Notes: generated from the sequence alone by a model not told the origin. A DNA stretch of 18,416 nucleotides from Symbiodinium natans (GCA_905221605.1 CAJNDS010001451.1:1-18416), one strand, 5' to 3'. Shown: positions 6,350 through 15,479, counted from the first letter of the stretch. Program-made: numbers and translations.

Positions 6350-6431
6350 GACACTTTGGCCGAGTGGCTAAGGCGTCGGCCTGCTAAGCCGATGTGGTCT
6401 CCCCGCGTGAGCTCGAATCCCACAGGTGTCG
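6350..6431 (+). tRNA. tRNA-Ser(GCT): tRNA-Ser(GCT), damaged copy
   Basis: Class II serine tRNA, 82 nt. Acceptor GACACTT/AGGTGTC, G73. Anticodon stem TCGGC/GCCGA around CTGCTAA gives GCT. Long variable arm. Two changes against unit 2: the variable arm reads TGTGG instead of TGGGG, losing a pair, and the T stem GTGAG has A52 facing C62. Base 54 is C in both units. Confidence 0.88.
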
Positions 6432-7672
6432 ATTTTGTGTTGGCCTGCAAGAAGAAACCGCAAAGTGTCTTTCCACAATGTGACTAAGTGCGAGCGAAGC
6501 GAGCGAAGTGTGTGTTACAATTTTGTGTTGTCAGAAGCTGTTTTTAAGTGCTTTTTCAAATCTCCGCGCAAAACCAGAAACACCCTTGCCTTAATGCTGC
6601 AAATGTCCCAAGCAATGCTCAACAGGTGCCCTCTGGCCCCGGATAACCTTCAACTTCCAGTGTTAAGTAACCCCCCAATGCCAACAGCTTGCCTCAAGTT
6701 TGGCAGAAGTTCACGACTTGCAAATGTTCCAAGCATTTGCAGTGTTTATCTTTGTGTTCTCAAAACACATTCGATGCGTGAAATTTGAATGGCTGGCTTG
6801 GCTTTGGCTGGCTCCGGTTTTTTTTTTATTTTCGTGATTTTTAATTTTTTTGAAAAAAAATTTTCTGATGAAGCAATTGCTTTGAAACTTTTTGAAAAGT
6901 CTCTTACACTGTTGTTTGAACGAAAATTAAATGCAGAATCAGACGAGTCTAACTGTGTTATTCATCGATCGACGCAAGGCCAAACCGAAGTTCAAAAACA
7001 TGCCAAGTGTTTTCCACAATAAGGGGAGTGTGTGTTGCTTTTTTTTGTGTTATCAGAGCTATTTTTGTGTTTTTAAGTTTTTTAAATTTTTTAAGATTTT
7101 TCCAATAAATTTCTAAGAAAGCTTCGAAGCAATTAAGTCAAGTGTGTTCAGTGTAAAGTGTGGTAAGTGTCGCTCTGTCCAAACAAGTGAGATTCAGTCA
7201 AAGTGTGTCAAGTTTTTTGGTTCGTTCAGAGTAAGTTGGAGTTTTGAAGTGTTTCAAGGGTTTGTTGAGTTTGACTGGAGTGTTTTGTAAGGTTGCATAA
7301 GCAGAGCAGAGATTTAAAAGAGTGCGAGAGAGAGTAAGAGAGTGTGAGAGAGTGAGATCTTGCAAAGAGTCCGAAACTTTGACAAAGTTGTCTTGAAAGC
7401 CCAAAAGAGCTTGTTTTGGGCAAACCTCTAAAGAGAACATGACATGTGTCGCTTGAACTTGTTTAGGAGAAGTATGACATGTTTTGGTTGGACTTGCGTT
7501 TGGATTTGTGAGCTTGGATTGAACTGCTTGAGCATGTTGTTTTTGAACCTTGGGACCAAGACATGCATTAGAGCTTGCTTTGCGTGTGTGCATCACGTTT
7601 TTTTATGGGCTGTTTTTCGCTTGTCTTGTTGTTTTGAATCTCGTTCGAAGTCAATCATCAGCCTTCAACAAA
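6432..7672. repeat. inter-cluster spacer, units 1 to 2
   Basis: Begins after tRNA-Ser with a small direct repeat (CGAGCGAAGCGAGCGAA at 6491-6507), then the same T-rich and GA-rich spacer as at 1-1093. It lacks eight bases near 6970 (ATTGCGCG) found in units 1 and 3. No gene recognised; a 132-codon minus-strand frame (7198-7596) is kept only as well as the rest of the spacer. Confidence 0.8.
6433..6436 (+). terminator. T4 stop of tRNA-Ser
   Basis: TTTT one base after the gene end. Confidence 0.75.
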
Positions 7673-7740
7673 TTCCGCCAGCGGGACTCGAACCCGGTCG
7701 CTCGGGTGGGCCGAGTATCCGAACCAGCGAGACTATCGGA
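7673..7740 (-). pseudogene. tRNA-Glu copy, 68 nt
   Basis: Counterpart of 1094 with a further two-base loss in the acceptor 5' strand (GC missing). Five-base anticodon loop. Confidence 0.83.
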
Positions 7741-7882
7741 TCTTGCAATGAGTCCGAAGCTTGTTAACTTTTCTTCAACCATCCAGACTTGGCCCACAAC
7801 AAACCAAGGCTCTGCGATCTCGTTCGAGTACTTTTAGATGTATTTGAATCTTGTTCGGAGTCAATCATCGGCCTTCAACAAA

Positions 7883-7934
7883 TTCCGCCACCGGGACTCG
7901 AACCTGTCGCTCGGGTGAGCCAGCTAGTAGCAGA
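7883..7934 (-). pseudogene. 52-nt tRNA-Glu mini-form
   Basis: As at 1306, with one T-stem change (AACCTGTCG on the plus strand). Confidence 0.8.
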
Positions 7935-8056
7935 TCTTGCAATGAGTCCGAAGCTTGTGAACTTTACTTCAACCATCCAGACTTGCCCACAACAAACCAG
8001 GCTCTGCGATCGTTCGGAGTACTTTTAGATGGTGTTTGAATCTCGCCTTCAACAAA

Positions 8057-8129
8057 TTCCGCCACCGGGACTCGAACCCGGGTCGCTCGGGTGAGGGCCG
8101 AGTATCCTAACCAGCTAGACTATAGCGGA
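8057..8129 (-). tRNA. tRNA-Glu(CTC): tRNA-Glu(CTC)
   Basis: Identical to the consensus copy at 1484. It is joined on its 5' side to the flank that follows the copy at 3160 in unit 1 (GTTCACTTTAC), which marks where a monomer was lost. Confidence 0.93.
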
Positions 8130-8256
8130 TCTTGCAATGAGTCCGAAGCTTGTTCACTTTACTTCAACCATCCAGACTTCTCCCACAACCGAGGCTCTGC
8201 GATCTCGTTCGGAGTGCTTTTAGATGGTGTTTTGAATCTTCTTTGGAGTCAACCGT

Positions 8257-8307
8257 CGGGTCGCTCGGGTGAGGGCCGAGTATCCTAACCAGCTAGACTA
8301 TAGCGGA
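8257..8307 (-). pseudogene. 51-nt 5' part of tRNA-Glu
   Basis: Retained part matches the consensus; B box and acceptor 3' strand absent. Confidence 0.85.
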
Positions 8308-8424
8308 TCTTGCAATGAGTCCGAAGCTTGTTAATTTTACTTCAACCATCCAGACTTCGCCCACAACCGATCTCGTTCGGAGTGCTTTTAGATGGTGTTT
8401 TGAATCTTTTTTGGAGTCAACCGT

Positions 8425-8475
8425 CGGGTCGCTCGGGTGAGGGCCGAGTATCCTAACCAGCTAGACTATAGCGGA
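8425..8475 (-). pseudogene. 51-nt 5' part of tRNA-Glu
   Basis: Same truncation. The flanking monomer has also lost about 14 bases around 8368 (GAGGCTCTGCGATC shortened). Confidence 0.85.
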
Positions 8476-8589
8476 TCTTGCAATGAGTCCGAAGCTTGTG
8501 AACTTTAGACTTGGCCCACAACAAACCAAGGCTCTGCGATCTCGTTCGGAGTACTTTTAGATGGTGTTTTGAATCTCGCCTTCAACAAA

Positions 8590-8661
8590 TTCCGCCGCCG
8601 GGACTCGAACCCGAACCCGGGTTGCTCGGGTGAGAATCCTGACCAGCTAGACTATAGCGGA
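8590..8661 (-). pseudogene. 79-nt type tRNA-Glu with anticodon-stem deletion
   Basis: Carries the six-base T-side insertion but has lost seven bases (GGCCGAG on the plus strand), removing the 5' anticodon stem and part of the loop. Dead. Confidence 0.85.
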
Positions 8662-8805
8662 TCTTGCAATGAGTCCGAAGCTTGTTAACTTTACTTCAAC
8701 CATCCAGACTTCGCCCACAACCGAGGCTCTGCGATCTCGTTCGGAGTACTTTTAGATGGTGTTTTGAATCTCGTTCGGAGTCAATCATTGGCTTTCAATA
8801 ACAAA

Positions 8806-8878
8806 TTCCGCCACCGGGACTCGAACCCGGGTCGCTCGGGTGAGGGCCGAGTATCCTAACCAGCTAGACTATAGCGGA
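8806..8878 (-). tRNA. tRNA-Glu(CTC): tRNA-Glu(CTC)
   Basis: Consensus sequence; counterpart of 2467 without its variable-loop change. Confidence 0.93.
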
Positions 8879-9106
8879 TCTTGCAATGAGTCCGAAGCTT
8901 GTTAACTTTACTTCAACCATCCAGACTTCGCCCACAACCGAGGCTCTGCAATCTCGTTCGGAGTGCTTGCAATGAGTCCGAAGCTTGTTAACTTTTCTTC
9001 AACCATCCAGACTTGGCCCACAACAAACCAAGGCTCTGCGATCTCGTTCGAGTACTTTTAGATGTATTTGAATCTTGTTCGGAGTCAATCATCGGCCTTC
9101 AACAAA

Positions 9107-9158
9107 TTCCGCCACCGGGACTCGAACCCGTCGCTCGGGTGAGCCAGCTAGTAGCAGA
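9107..9158 (-). pseudogene. 52-nt tRNA-Glu mini-form
   Basis: Identical to the copy at 1306. Confidence 0.8.
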
Positions 9159-9281
9159 TCTTGCAATGAGTCCGAAGCTTGTGAACTTTACTTCAACCAT
9201 CCAGACTTGGCCCACAACAAACCAGGCTCTGCGATCGTTCGGAGTACTTTTAGATGGTGTTTGAATCTCGCCTTCAACAAA

Positions 9282-9354
9282 TTCCGCCACCGGGACTCGA
9301 ACCCGGGTCGCTCGGGTGAGGGCCGAGTATCCTAACCAGCTAGACTATAGCGGA
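9282..9354 (-). tRNA. tRNA-Glu(CTC): tRNA-Glu(CTC)
   Basis: Consensus sequence. Confidence 0.93.
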
Positions 9355-9499
9355 TCTTGCAAAGAGTCCGAAGCTTGTTAACTTTATTTCAACCATCCAA
9401 GACTTCGCCCACAACCGAGGCTCTGCGATCTCGTTCGGAGTACTTTTAGATGGTGTTTTGAATCTCGTTCGGAGTCAATCATCGGCCTTCAATAACAAA

Positions 9500-9572
9500 T
9501 TCCGCCACCGGGACTCGAACCCGGGTCGCTCGGGTGAGGGCTGAGTATCCTAACCAGCTAGACTATAGCGGA
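9500..9572 (-). tRNA. tRNA-Glu(CTC): tRNA-Glu(CTC), anticodon-stem mismatch
   Basis: Full length, but A30 faces C40 in the anticodon stem (CTCAG with CCGAG). The same change is in unit 3 at 14636 and 16101, so it spreads between units. Confidence 0.8.
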
Positions 9573-9699
9573 TCTTGCAATGAGTCCGAAGCTTGTTCAC
9601 TTTACTTCAACCATCCAGACTTCTCCCACAACCGAGGCTCTGCGATCTCGTTCGGAGTGCTTTTAGATGGTGTTTTGAATCTTCTTTGGAGTCAACCGT

Positions 9700-9750
9700 C
9701 GGGTCGCTCGGGTGAGGGCCGAGTATCCTAACCAGCTAGACTATAGCGGA
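9700..9750 (-). pseudogene. 51-nt 5' part of tRNA-Glu
   Basis: As at 8257. Confidence 0.85.
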
Positions 9751-9877
9751 TCTTGCAATGAGTCCGAAGCTTGTTAATTTTACTTCAACCATCCAGACTT
9801 CGCCCACAACCGAGGCTCTGCGATCTCGTTCGGAGTGCTTTTAGATGGTGTTTTGAATCTTTTTTGGAGTCAACCGT

Positions 9878-9928
9878 CGGGTCGCTCGGGTGAGGGCCGA
9901 GTATCCTAACCAGCTAGACTATAGCGGA
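9878..9928 (-). pseudogene. 51-nt 5' part of tRNA-Glu
   Basis: As at 3537. Confidence 0.85.
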
Positions 9929-10042
9929 TCTTGCAATGAGTCCGAAGCTTGTGAACTTTAGACTTGGCCCACAACAAACCAAGGCTCTGCGATCTCGTTC
10001 GGAGTACTTTTAGATGGTGTTTTGAATCTCGCCTTCAACAAA

Positions 10043-10121
10043 TTCCGCCGCCGGGACTCGAACCCGAACCCGGGTTGCTCGGGTGAGGGCCGAGAATCCT
10101 GACCAGCTAGACGATAGCGGA
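10043..10121 (-). pseudogene. 79-nt tRNA-Glu with enlarged T-side
   Basis: Identical in type to 3702, including C9. Confidence 0.75.
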
Positions 10122-10183
10122 TCTTGCAATGAGTCCGAAGCTTGTTAACTTTACTTCAACCATCCAGACTTCGCCCACAACCG

Positions 10184-10256
10184 ATCCGCCACCGGGACTC
10201 GAACCCGGGTCGCTCGGGTGAGGGCCAAGTATCCTAACCTGCTAGACTATAGCGGA
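10184..10256 (-). tRNA. tRNA-Glu(CTC): tRNA-Glu(CTC), distal copy
   Basis: Same gene form as at 3832, with T73. Its flank keeps 11 more bases than in units 1 and 3 (CAGACTTCGCC region). Confidence 0.8.
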
Positions 10257-10474
10257 TCTTGCAATGAGTCCGAAGCTTGTTAACTTTACTTCAACCCCAC
10301 AACCGAGGCTCTGCGATCTCGTTCGGAGTATTTTTTCAGATGGTGTTTTTGAATCTCGTTCGGAGTAGAGTGAGAGAGTGAGAGTGAGAGTGAATCTCGT
10401 ATGGACAGAGTGAGAGTGAGGGTGGAATATCGATCGGAGTACTTTTAGATCCTAGATGGTGTTTTGAATCTTGT

Positions 10475-10501
10475 TCGGAGTACTGTTTTCAAGTACTCCG
10501 A
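10475..10501. repeat. perfect 10-bp inverted repeat
   Basis: Same hairpin and loop as at 4129. Confidence 0.85.
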
Positions 10502-10594
10502 GCCCGACTCAAAACGCCGTCTAAAAGTACTCCGAATGAGATCCAAAACATCGAAGAATATTCCCAAACGTCTCTCTCTCTCTCTCTCTCACAC

Positions 10595-10598
10595 AAAA
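10595..10598 (-). terminator. T4 stop of tRNA-His
   Basis: TTTT on the minus strand after base 73. Confidence 0.75.
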
Positions 10599-10670
10599 TG
10601 TCCCCACCAGGAGTCGAACCTGGGTTGTCGCGGCCACGACGCGACGTCCTAACCACTAGACGATAAGGAC
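10599..10670 (-). tRNA. tRNA-His(GTG): tRNA-His(GTG), C33 variant
   Basis: Histidine tRNA with normal T8, but the anticodon loop is TCGTGGC, so U33 is C in this unit only. All stems pair. Confidence 0.92.
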
Positions 10671-10826
10671 TCTGAACATGTTTTTCTCGTCTTGATCGGA
10701 TTGGGCAAAGCCATGCCACGGGTTGCAGTTCACATGCGGAATTTGTGGGTCATGTGGTGGGTGTCAGTGGCAGGCCAGATGTGGTTAAAGCTCTGTCAGC
10801 TACCAGTGTTTGGTTGGGCTGGCAAA

Positions 10827-10898
10827 GGGCTGTTCTGGGAATTGAACCCAGGACCTCTCGCACCCGAAGCGAGAATCATGCCACTAGACCAAACAGCC
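10827..10898 (-). tRNA. tRNA-Pro(CGG): tRNA-Pro(CGG)
   Basis: Intact 72-nt proline tRNA. Acceptor GGCTGTT/AACAGCC, C73. Anticodon stem CTCGC/GCGAG around TTCGGGT gives CGG, reading CCG codons. T arm CTGGG-TTCAATT-CCCAG, with A57. Only TTT follows, so termination may be leaky. CAA at -10 to -8. Confidence 0.94.
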
Positions 10899-11080
10899 AG
10901 TGGCATTGCTGGCTCACCAAGACAAAGCCAAGACAACAGCCAATGCACTGCTGACTCAGAACGACAAACACAAAGCATGGCTGCTTGTCTTAAACAACTT
11001 TGCGAAAAGCACAAGGTGTTGCACAGCTCTCACACACAAAACATGCCTTGTAGGACTTACAGCCTATGAGGCACATTGTG

Positions 11081-11084
11081 AAAA
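11081..11084 (-). terminator. T4 stop of tRNA-Ile
   Basis: TTTT on the minus strand after base 73. Confidence 0.75.
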
Positions 11085-11158
11085 TGGTCCCACGCGGGCT
11101 CGAACCGCGGACCTTACGGTTATTGGCCGTACGCTCTAACCAACTGAGCTATGAGACC
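11085..11158 (-). tRNA. tRNA-Ile(AAT): tRNA-Ile(AAT)
   Basis: Fully paired cloverleaf, T stem CGCGG/CCGCG. Anticodon AAT, loop CCAATAA with C33. Confidence 0.94.
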
Positions 11159-11510
11159 TCTTGCTGCGATCGCATGACCTCATGACACCACCGTGAACAT
11201 GACAAAACACCCTGACCGACCAGACTCAAAACCATCTCAGCACTCCGAACGAGATTCAAAACAATATCTAAATTTCTGAATCTCGATCGGAGTACTTTTG
11301 GACGGTGTGTCTTGAATCTCGTTCGGAGTATTCTTAGATGGTGCTGGTTCGGAGTACTTTTAGATGGTGTGTCTTGAATTTCGTTCGGAGTACTTTTAGA
11401 TGGTGTCTTGCATTTCGTTCGGAGCCATTGCCAGACACAGACGCAGACAGAGAGCGGGAGCAGTGGGCAGAACGCATTGGTGCGGGAATACACAAGCAAA
11501 AGAAGCAAAA
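11159..11510. repeat. motif array upstream of the minisatellite, unit 2
   Basis: As at 4809-5160 with a few substitutions. No gene seen. Confidence 0.75.
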
Positions 11511-11763
11511 TTCCACTTCAAAGCAAAAATTTTCAGAAAGAAAATCTCACACCTTGAAGCAACCGCAAAAGGCATTAGCACAAGTACACAACCAAAAGAA
11601 GCAAAATTCCACTTCAAAGCAAAGATTTTCAGAAAGAAAACCTCACACCTTGAAGCAACCGCAAAAGGCATTAGCACAAGTACACAACCAAAAGAAACAA
11701 AATTCCACTTCAAAGCAAAGATTTTCAGAAAGAAAACCTCACACCTTGAAGCAACCGCAAAAG
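11511..11763. repeat. 96-bp minisatellite, 2.6 copies, unit 2
   Basis: Copies start at 11511, 11607 and 11703. Same copy number as the other units. Confidence 0.92.
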
Positions 11764-11812
11764 TTTGAAAGAACTGCGGATCGACAAATCGACCCTGGGC
11801 AAATTTGTTCCC

Positions 11813-11817
11813 ACTAT

Positions 11818-11889
<72 letters not shown>

Positions 11890-11939
11890 CACTACTGCTA
11901 CTGCCACTGCTACTGCTACTACTACTACTACTACTACTG

Positions 11940-11970
<31 letters not shown>

Positions 11971-12059
11971 TCCTACTACTACTACGGCACAACTACCACG
12001 ACTACCACGACTACTGCTACTACTACCACTACTACTACTACTATTATTATTATTATTAT

Positions 12060-12095
<36 letters not shown>

Positions 12096-12153
12096 GACGA
12101 CGACGACACCTACAACAACAACTACTGCTATTACTAACACTACTTCTACTACT
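11813..12153. repeat. TAC/ATT triplet microsatellite, unit 2
   Basis: First TAC block longer and ATT block shorter (about 12042-12059) than in unit 1; total length unchanged. Confidence 0.95.
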
Positions 12154-12171
12154 GCAATACCTTGCTTCAAA

Positions 12172-12244
12172 TACACCCAGCCAGGATCGAGCTGGCGACC
12201 TTCAGCGTGTTAGGCTGACGTCATAGCCACTAGACCATGGGTGC
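12172..12244 (-). tRNA. tRNA-Val(AAC): tRNA-Val(AAC)
   Basis: Identical to the copy at 5822, including C54 and the G1-U72 pair. It is the only non-Glu gene without any difference between units 1 and 2. Confidence 0.9.
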
Positions 12245-12480
12245 TTGCTTTCATTTTCATAAACTGGATCTCTTTCTTTGCTAGATGAAGGTGTGCAGCT
12301 TCAGTCATCAAGACATCCACACCCAGCCGTTTCTCGAAACTAGAAATACGCGAAAGTCGAACGAAAGACGAAAGACTTGGTTGGTGCAGCTTCATGACTC
12401 CTTGAACAGCGCAGCTTGCAACAAGAGTCCATTGTACGTCGAAAACAAAATTTGAAAGCAAATCCATGGCTGCAACTTAA

Positions 12481-12552
12481 GGGGCTATGGCGCAACGGCA
12501 GCGCGTCTGACTCCAGATCAGAAGGTTGGGAGTTCGAATCTCTCTGGCCTCA
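12481..12552 (+). tRNA. tRNA-Trp(CCA): tRNA-Trp(CCA)
   Basis: Intact form: acceptor GGGGCTA/TGGCCTC (G-U pairs at 2-71 and 6-67), D stem GCGC/GCGC, anticodon CCA, T arm GGGAG-TTCGAAT-CTCTC, A73. Confidence 0.94.
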
Positions 12553-12556
12553 TTTT
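12553..12556 (+). terminator. T4 stop of tRNA-Trp
   Basis: TTTT directly after base 73. Confidence 0.75.
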
Positions 12557-12699
12557 CGCTCTTTGGTTTTTCAATGTGAGAAACTTCCATGCAGCAGTCA
12601 GGGCAGTTTTTTTGCTGTGGATGTCTCTGCTGAAACGGGGTGCCTTGCAACCCCGGCTTTGGGGTTCACAAAATTATAGTGTCCATCTGCTTGTTAGAA

Positions 12700-12781
12700 G
12701 ACACTTTGGCCGAGTGGCTAAGGCGTCGGCCTGCTAAGCCGATGGGGTCTCCCCGCGTGGGCTCGAATCCCACAGGTGTCG
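12700..12781 (+). tRNA. tRNA-Ser(GCT): tRNA-Ser(GCT)
   Basis: Intact 82-nt form. Variable arm GGGG-TCT-CCCC pairs fully; T stem GTGGG/CCCAC. Anticodon GCT reads AGC/AGU. T loop CTCGAAT has C54. No CAA triplet upstream. Confidence 0.93.
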
Positions 12782-14055
12782 ATTTTGTGTTGGCCTGCAA
12801 GAAGAAACCGCAAAGTGTCTTTCCACAATGTGACTAAGTGCGAGCGAAGCGAGCGAAACACCGGAGTGTGTGTTACAATTTTGTGTTGTCAGAAGCTGTT
12901 TTTAAGTGCTTTTTCAAATCTCCGCGCAAAACCTAAAGGATCCTTTGCGAGGCAAGAAACACCCTTGCCTTAATGCTGCAAATGTCCCAAGCAATGCTCA
13001 ACAGGTGCCCTCTGGCCCCGGATAACCTTCAACTTCCAGTGTTAAGTAACCCCCCAATCGCCAACAGCTTGCCTCAAGTTTGGCAGAAGCACGACTTGCA
13101 AATGTTCCAAGCATTTGCAGTGTTTATCTTAGTGTTCTCAAAACACATTCGATGCGTGAAATTTGAATGGCTGGCTTGGCTTTGGCTGGCTCCGGTTTTT
13201 TTTTTTATTTTCGTGATTTTTAATTTTTTTGAAAAAAAATTTCTGATGAAGCAATTGCTTTGAAACTTTTTGAAAAGTCTCTTACACTGTTGTTTGAACG
13301 AAAATTAAATGCAGAATCAGACGAGTCTAACTGTGTTATTCATCGATCGATTGCGCGCAAGGCCAAACCGAAGTTCAAAAACATGCCAAGTGTTTTCCAC
13401 AATAAGGGGAGTGTGTGTTGCTTTTTTTTGTGTTATCAGAGCTATTTTTGTGTTTTTAAGTTTTTTAAATTTTTTAAGATTTTTCCAATAAATTTCTAAG
13501 AAAGCTTCGAAGCAATTAAGTCAAGTGTGTTCAGTGTCAAGTGTGGTAAGTGTCGCTCTGTCCAAACAAGTGAGATTCAGTCAAAGTGTGTCAAGTTTTT
13601 TGGTTCGTTCAGAGTAAGTTGGAGTTTTGAAGTGTTTCAAGGGTTTGTTGAGTTTGACTGGAGTGTTTTGTAAGGTTGCATAAGCAGAGCAGAGATTTAA
13701 AAGAGTGCGAGAGAGAGTAAGAGAGTGTGAGAGAGTGAGATCTTGCAAAGAGTCCGAAACTTTGACAAAGTTGTCTTGAAAGCCCAAAAGAGCTTGTTTT
13801 GGGCAAACCTCTAAAGAGAACATGACATGTGTCGCTTGAACTTGTTTAGGAGAAGTATGACATGTTTTGGTTGGACTTGCGTTTGGATTTGTGAGCTTGG
13901 ATTGAACTGCTTGAGCATGTTGTTTTTGAACCTTGGGACCAAGACATGCATTAGAGCTTGCTTTGCGTGTGTGCATCACGTTTTTTTATGGGCTGTTTTT
14001 CGCTTGTCTTGTTGTTTTGAATCTCGTTCGAAGTCAATCATCAGCCTTCAACAAA
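12782..14055. repeat. inter-cluster spacer, units 2 to 3
   Basis: Like 6432-7672, with extra bases at about 12858-12863 and 12934-12954 (the latter holds AAAGGATCCTTT, a perfect palindrome). T-rich 13190-13490, GA-rich 13700-13740. No gene recognised. Confidence 0.8.
12783..12786 (+). terminator. T4 stop of tRNA-Ser
   Basis: TTTT one base after the gene end. Confidence 0.75.
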
Positions 14056-14125
14056 TTCCGCCAGCGGGACTCGAACCCGGTCGCTCGGGTGGGCCGAGTA
14101 TCCGAACCAGCGAGACTATCGCGGA
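14056..14125 (-). pseudogene. tRNA-Glu copy, 70 nt, collapsed anticodon loop
   Basis: Same as the copy at 1094. Confidence 0.85.
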
Positions 14126-14267
14126 TCTTGCAATGAGTCCGAAGCTTGTTAACTTTTCTTCAACCATCCAGACTTGGCCCACAACAAACCAAGGCTCTGC
14201 GATCTCGTTCGAGTACTTTTAGATGTATTTGAATCTTGTTCGGAGTCAATCATCGGCCTTCAACAAA

Positions 14268-14319
14268 TTCCGCCACCGGGACTCGAACCCGTCGCTCGGG
14301 TGAGCCAGCTAGTAGCAGA
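14268..14319 (-). pseudogene. 52-nt tRNA-Glu mini-form
   Basis: Identical to the copy at 1306. Confidence 0.8.
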
Positions 14320-14436
14320 TCTTGCAATGAGTCCGAAGCTTGTGAACTTTACTTCAACCATCCAGACTTGGCCCACAACAAACCAGGCTCTGCGATCGTT
14401 CGGAGTACTTTTAGATGGTGTTTGAATCTCGCCTTC

Positions 14437-14490
14437 ACCCGGGTCGCTCGGGTGAGGGCCGAGTATCCTAACCAGCTAGACTATAGCGGA
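14437..14490 (-). pseudogene. tRNA-Glu 5' part, new deletion
   Basis: A private deletion removed the acceptor 3' strand and most of the T arm (CTTCA joined to CCCGGGTCG). It is an independent event giving nearly the same product as the fixed 51-nt forms. Confidence 0.85.
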
Positions 14491-14635
14491 TCTTGCAAAG
14501 AGTCCGAAGCTTGTTAACTTTATTTCAACCATCCAAGACTTCGCCCACAACCGAGGCTCTGCGATCTCGTTCGGAGTACTTTTAGATGGTGTTTTGAATC
14601 TCGTTCGGAGGCAATCATCGGCCTTCAATAACAAA

Positions 14636-14708
14636 TTCCGCCACCGGGACTCGAACCCGGGTCGCTCGGGTGAGGGCTGAGTATCCTAACCAGCTAGACT
14701 ATAGCGGA
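14636..14708 (-). tRNA. tRNA-Glu(CTC): tRNA-Glu(CTC), anticodon-stem mismatch
   Basis: A30 faces C40, as at 9500. Stands at the place of the 1701 copy, but without its acceptor changes. Confidence 0.8.
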
Positions 14709-14835
14709 TCTTGCAATGAGTCCGAAGCTTGTTCACTTTACTTCAACCATCCAGACTTCGCCCACAACCGAGGCTCTGCGATCTCGTTCGGAGTGCTTTT
14801 AGATGGTGTTTTGAATCTTCTTTGGAGTCAACCGT

Positions 14836-14891
14836 CGGGTCGCTCGGGTGAGGGCCGAGTATCCTGTCCTAACCAGCTAGACTATAGCAGA
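14836..14891 (-). pseudogene. tRNA-Glu 5' part with five-base insertion
   Basis: Like the 51-nt forms, with a short tandem duplication (TCCTG) in the D arm and one acceptor change. Confidence 0.82.
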
Positions 14892-15018
14892 TCTTGCAAT
14901 GAGTCCGAAGCTTGTTAATTTTACTTCAACCATCCAGACTTCGCCCACAACCGAGGCTCTGCGATCTCGTTCGGAGTGCTTTTAGATGGTGTTTTGAATC
15001 TTTTTTGGAGTCAACCGT

Positions 15019-15069
15019 CGGGTCGCTCGGGTGAGGGCCGAGTATCCTAACCAGCGAGACTATAGCGGA
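15019..15069 (-). pseudogene. 51-nt 5' part of tRNA-Glu
   Basis: One D-loop change (A14 to C). Confidence 0.84.
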
Positions 15070-15183
15070 TCTTGCAATGAGTCCGAAGCTTGTGAACTTT
15101 AGACTTGGCCCACAACAAACCAAGGCTCTGCGATCTCGTTCGGAGTACTTTTAGATGGTGTTTTGAATCTCGCCTTCAACAAA

Positions 15184-15262
15184 TTCCGCCGCCGGGACTC
15201 GAAACCGAACCCGGGTTGCTCGGGTGAGGGCCGAGAATCCTGACCAGCTAGACTATAGCGGA
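15184..15262 (-). pseudogene. 79-nt tRNA-Glu with enlarged T-side
   Basis: Six-base insertion with one substitution (GAAACCGAACCC on the plus strand). Confidence 0.75.
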
Positions 15263-15406
15263 TCTTGCAATGAGTCCGAAGCTTGTTAACTTTACTTCAA
15301 CCATCCAGGCTTCGCCCACAACCGAGGCTCTGCGATCTCGTTCGGAGTACTTTTAGATGGTGTTTTGAATCTCGTTCGGAGTCAATCATTGGCTTTCAAT
15401 AACAAA

Positions 15407-15479
15407 TTCCGCCACCGGGACTCGAACCCGGGTCGCTCGGGTGAGGGCCGAGTATCCTAACCAGCTAGACTATAGCGGA
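15407..15479 (-). tRNA. tRNA-Glu(CTC): tRNA-Glu(CTC)
   Basis: The only consensus-identical Glu copy in unit 3. Confidence 0.93.

Larger units (their letters stand above)
1..6582. repeat. tRNA macro-satellite, unit 1
   Basis: The same sequence restarts at 6583 and 12962, which makes this the first of three head-to-tail units. The boundary is arbitrary because the window opens inside the spacer. It is about 200 bp longer than unit 2, mainly because unit 2 lacks one 217-bp tRNA-Glu monomer. Its non-Glu tRNAs are the most damaged of the three units (see the His, Pro, Ile, Trp and Ser entries). It could be an old, decaying unit or one with assembly errors. Confidence 0.95.
7742..8965. repeat. tRNA-Glu half-block A, unit 2
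   Basis: Order 52, 73, 51, 51, 72, 73. One 217-bp monomer is missing after the copy at 8057 compared with unit 1. Confidence 0.83.
8966..10256. repeat. tRNA-Glu half-block B, unit 2
   Basis: Order 52, 73, 73, 51, 51, 79, 73, as in unit 1, starting with the same fused junction. Confidence 0.83.
10257..10598. repeat. GA/TC-rich and motif-bearing spacer, unit 2
   Basis: As at 3905-4250. GA tract about 10365-10430, slightly shorter than in the other units. (TC)10 at 10571-10590. No gene seen. Confidence 0.8.
6583..12961. repeat. tRNA macro-satellite, unit 2
   Basis: Complete unit of 6379 bp in the same order as unit 1. From tRNA-Ile to tRNA-Ser the offset from unit 1 is exactly 6350, so there is no net indel across some 1.7 kb even though the microsatellite inside has changed. 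It has 14 Glu loci instead of 15. The junction to unit 3 carries about 21 extra bases (around 12934-12954) compared with the junction between units 1 and 2. Confidence 0.95.

Noticed and set aside
7198-7596. 132-codon minus-strand frame in the spacer, present in all units
   Set aside because: The units are nearly identical here, so conservation means little. In unit 1 an extra T shifts its end, and I see no domain, codon pattern or start context.
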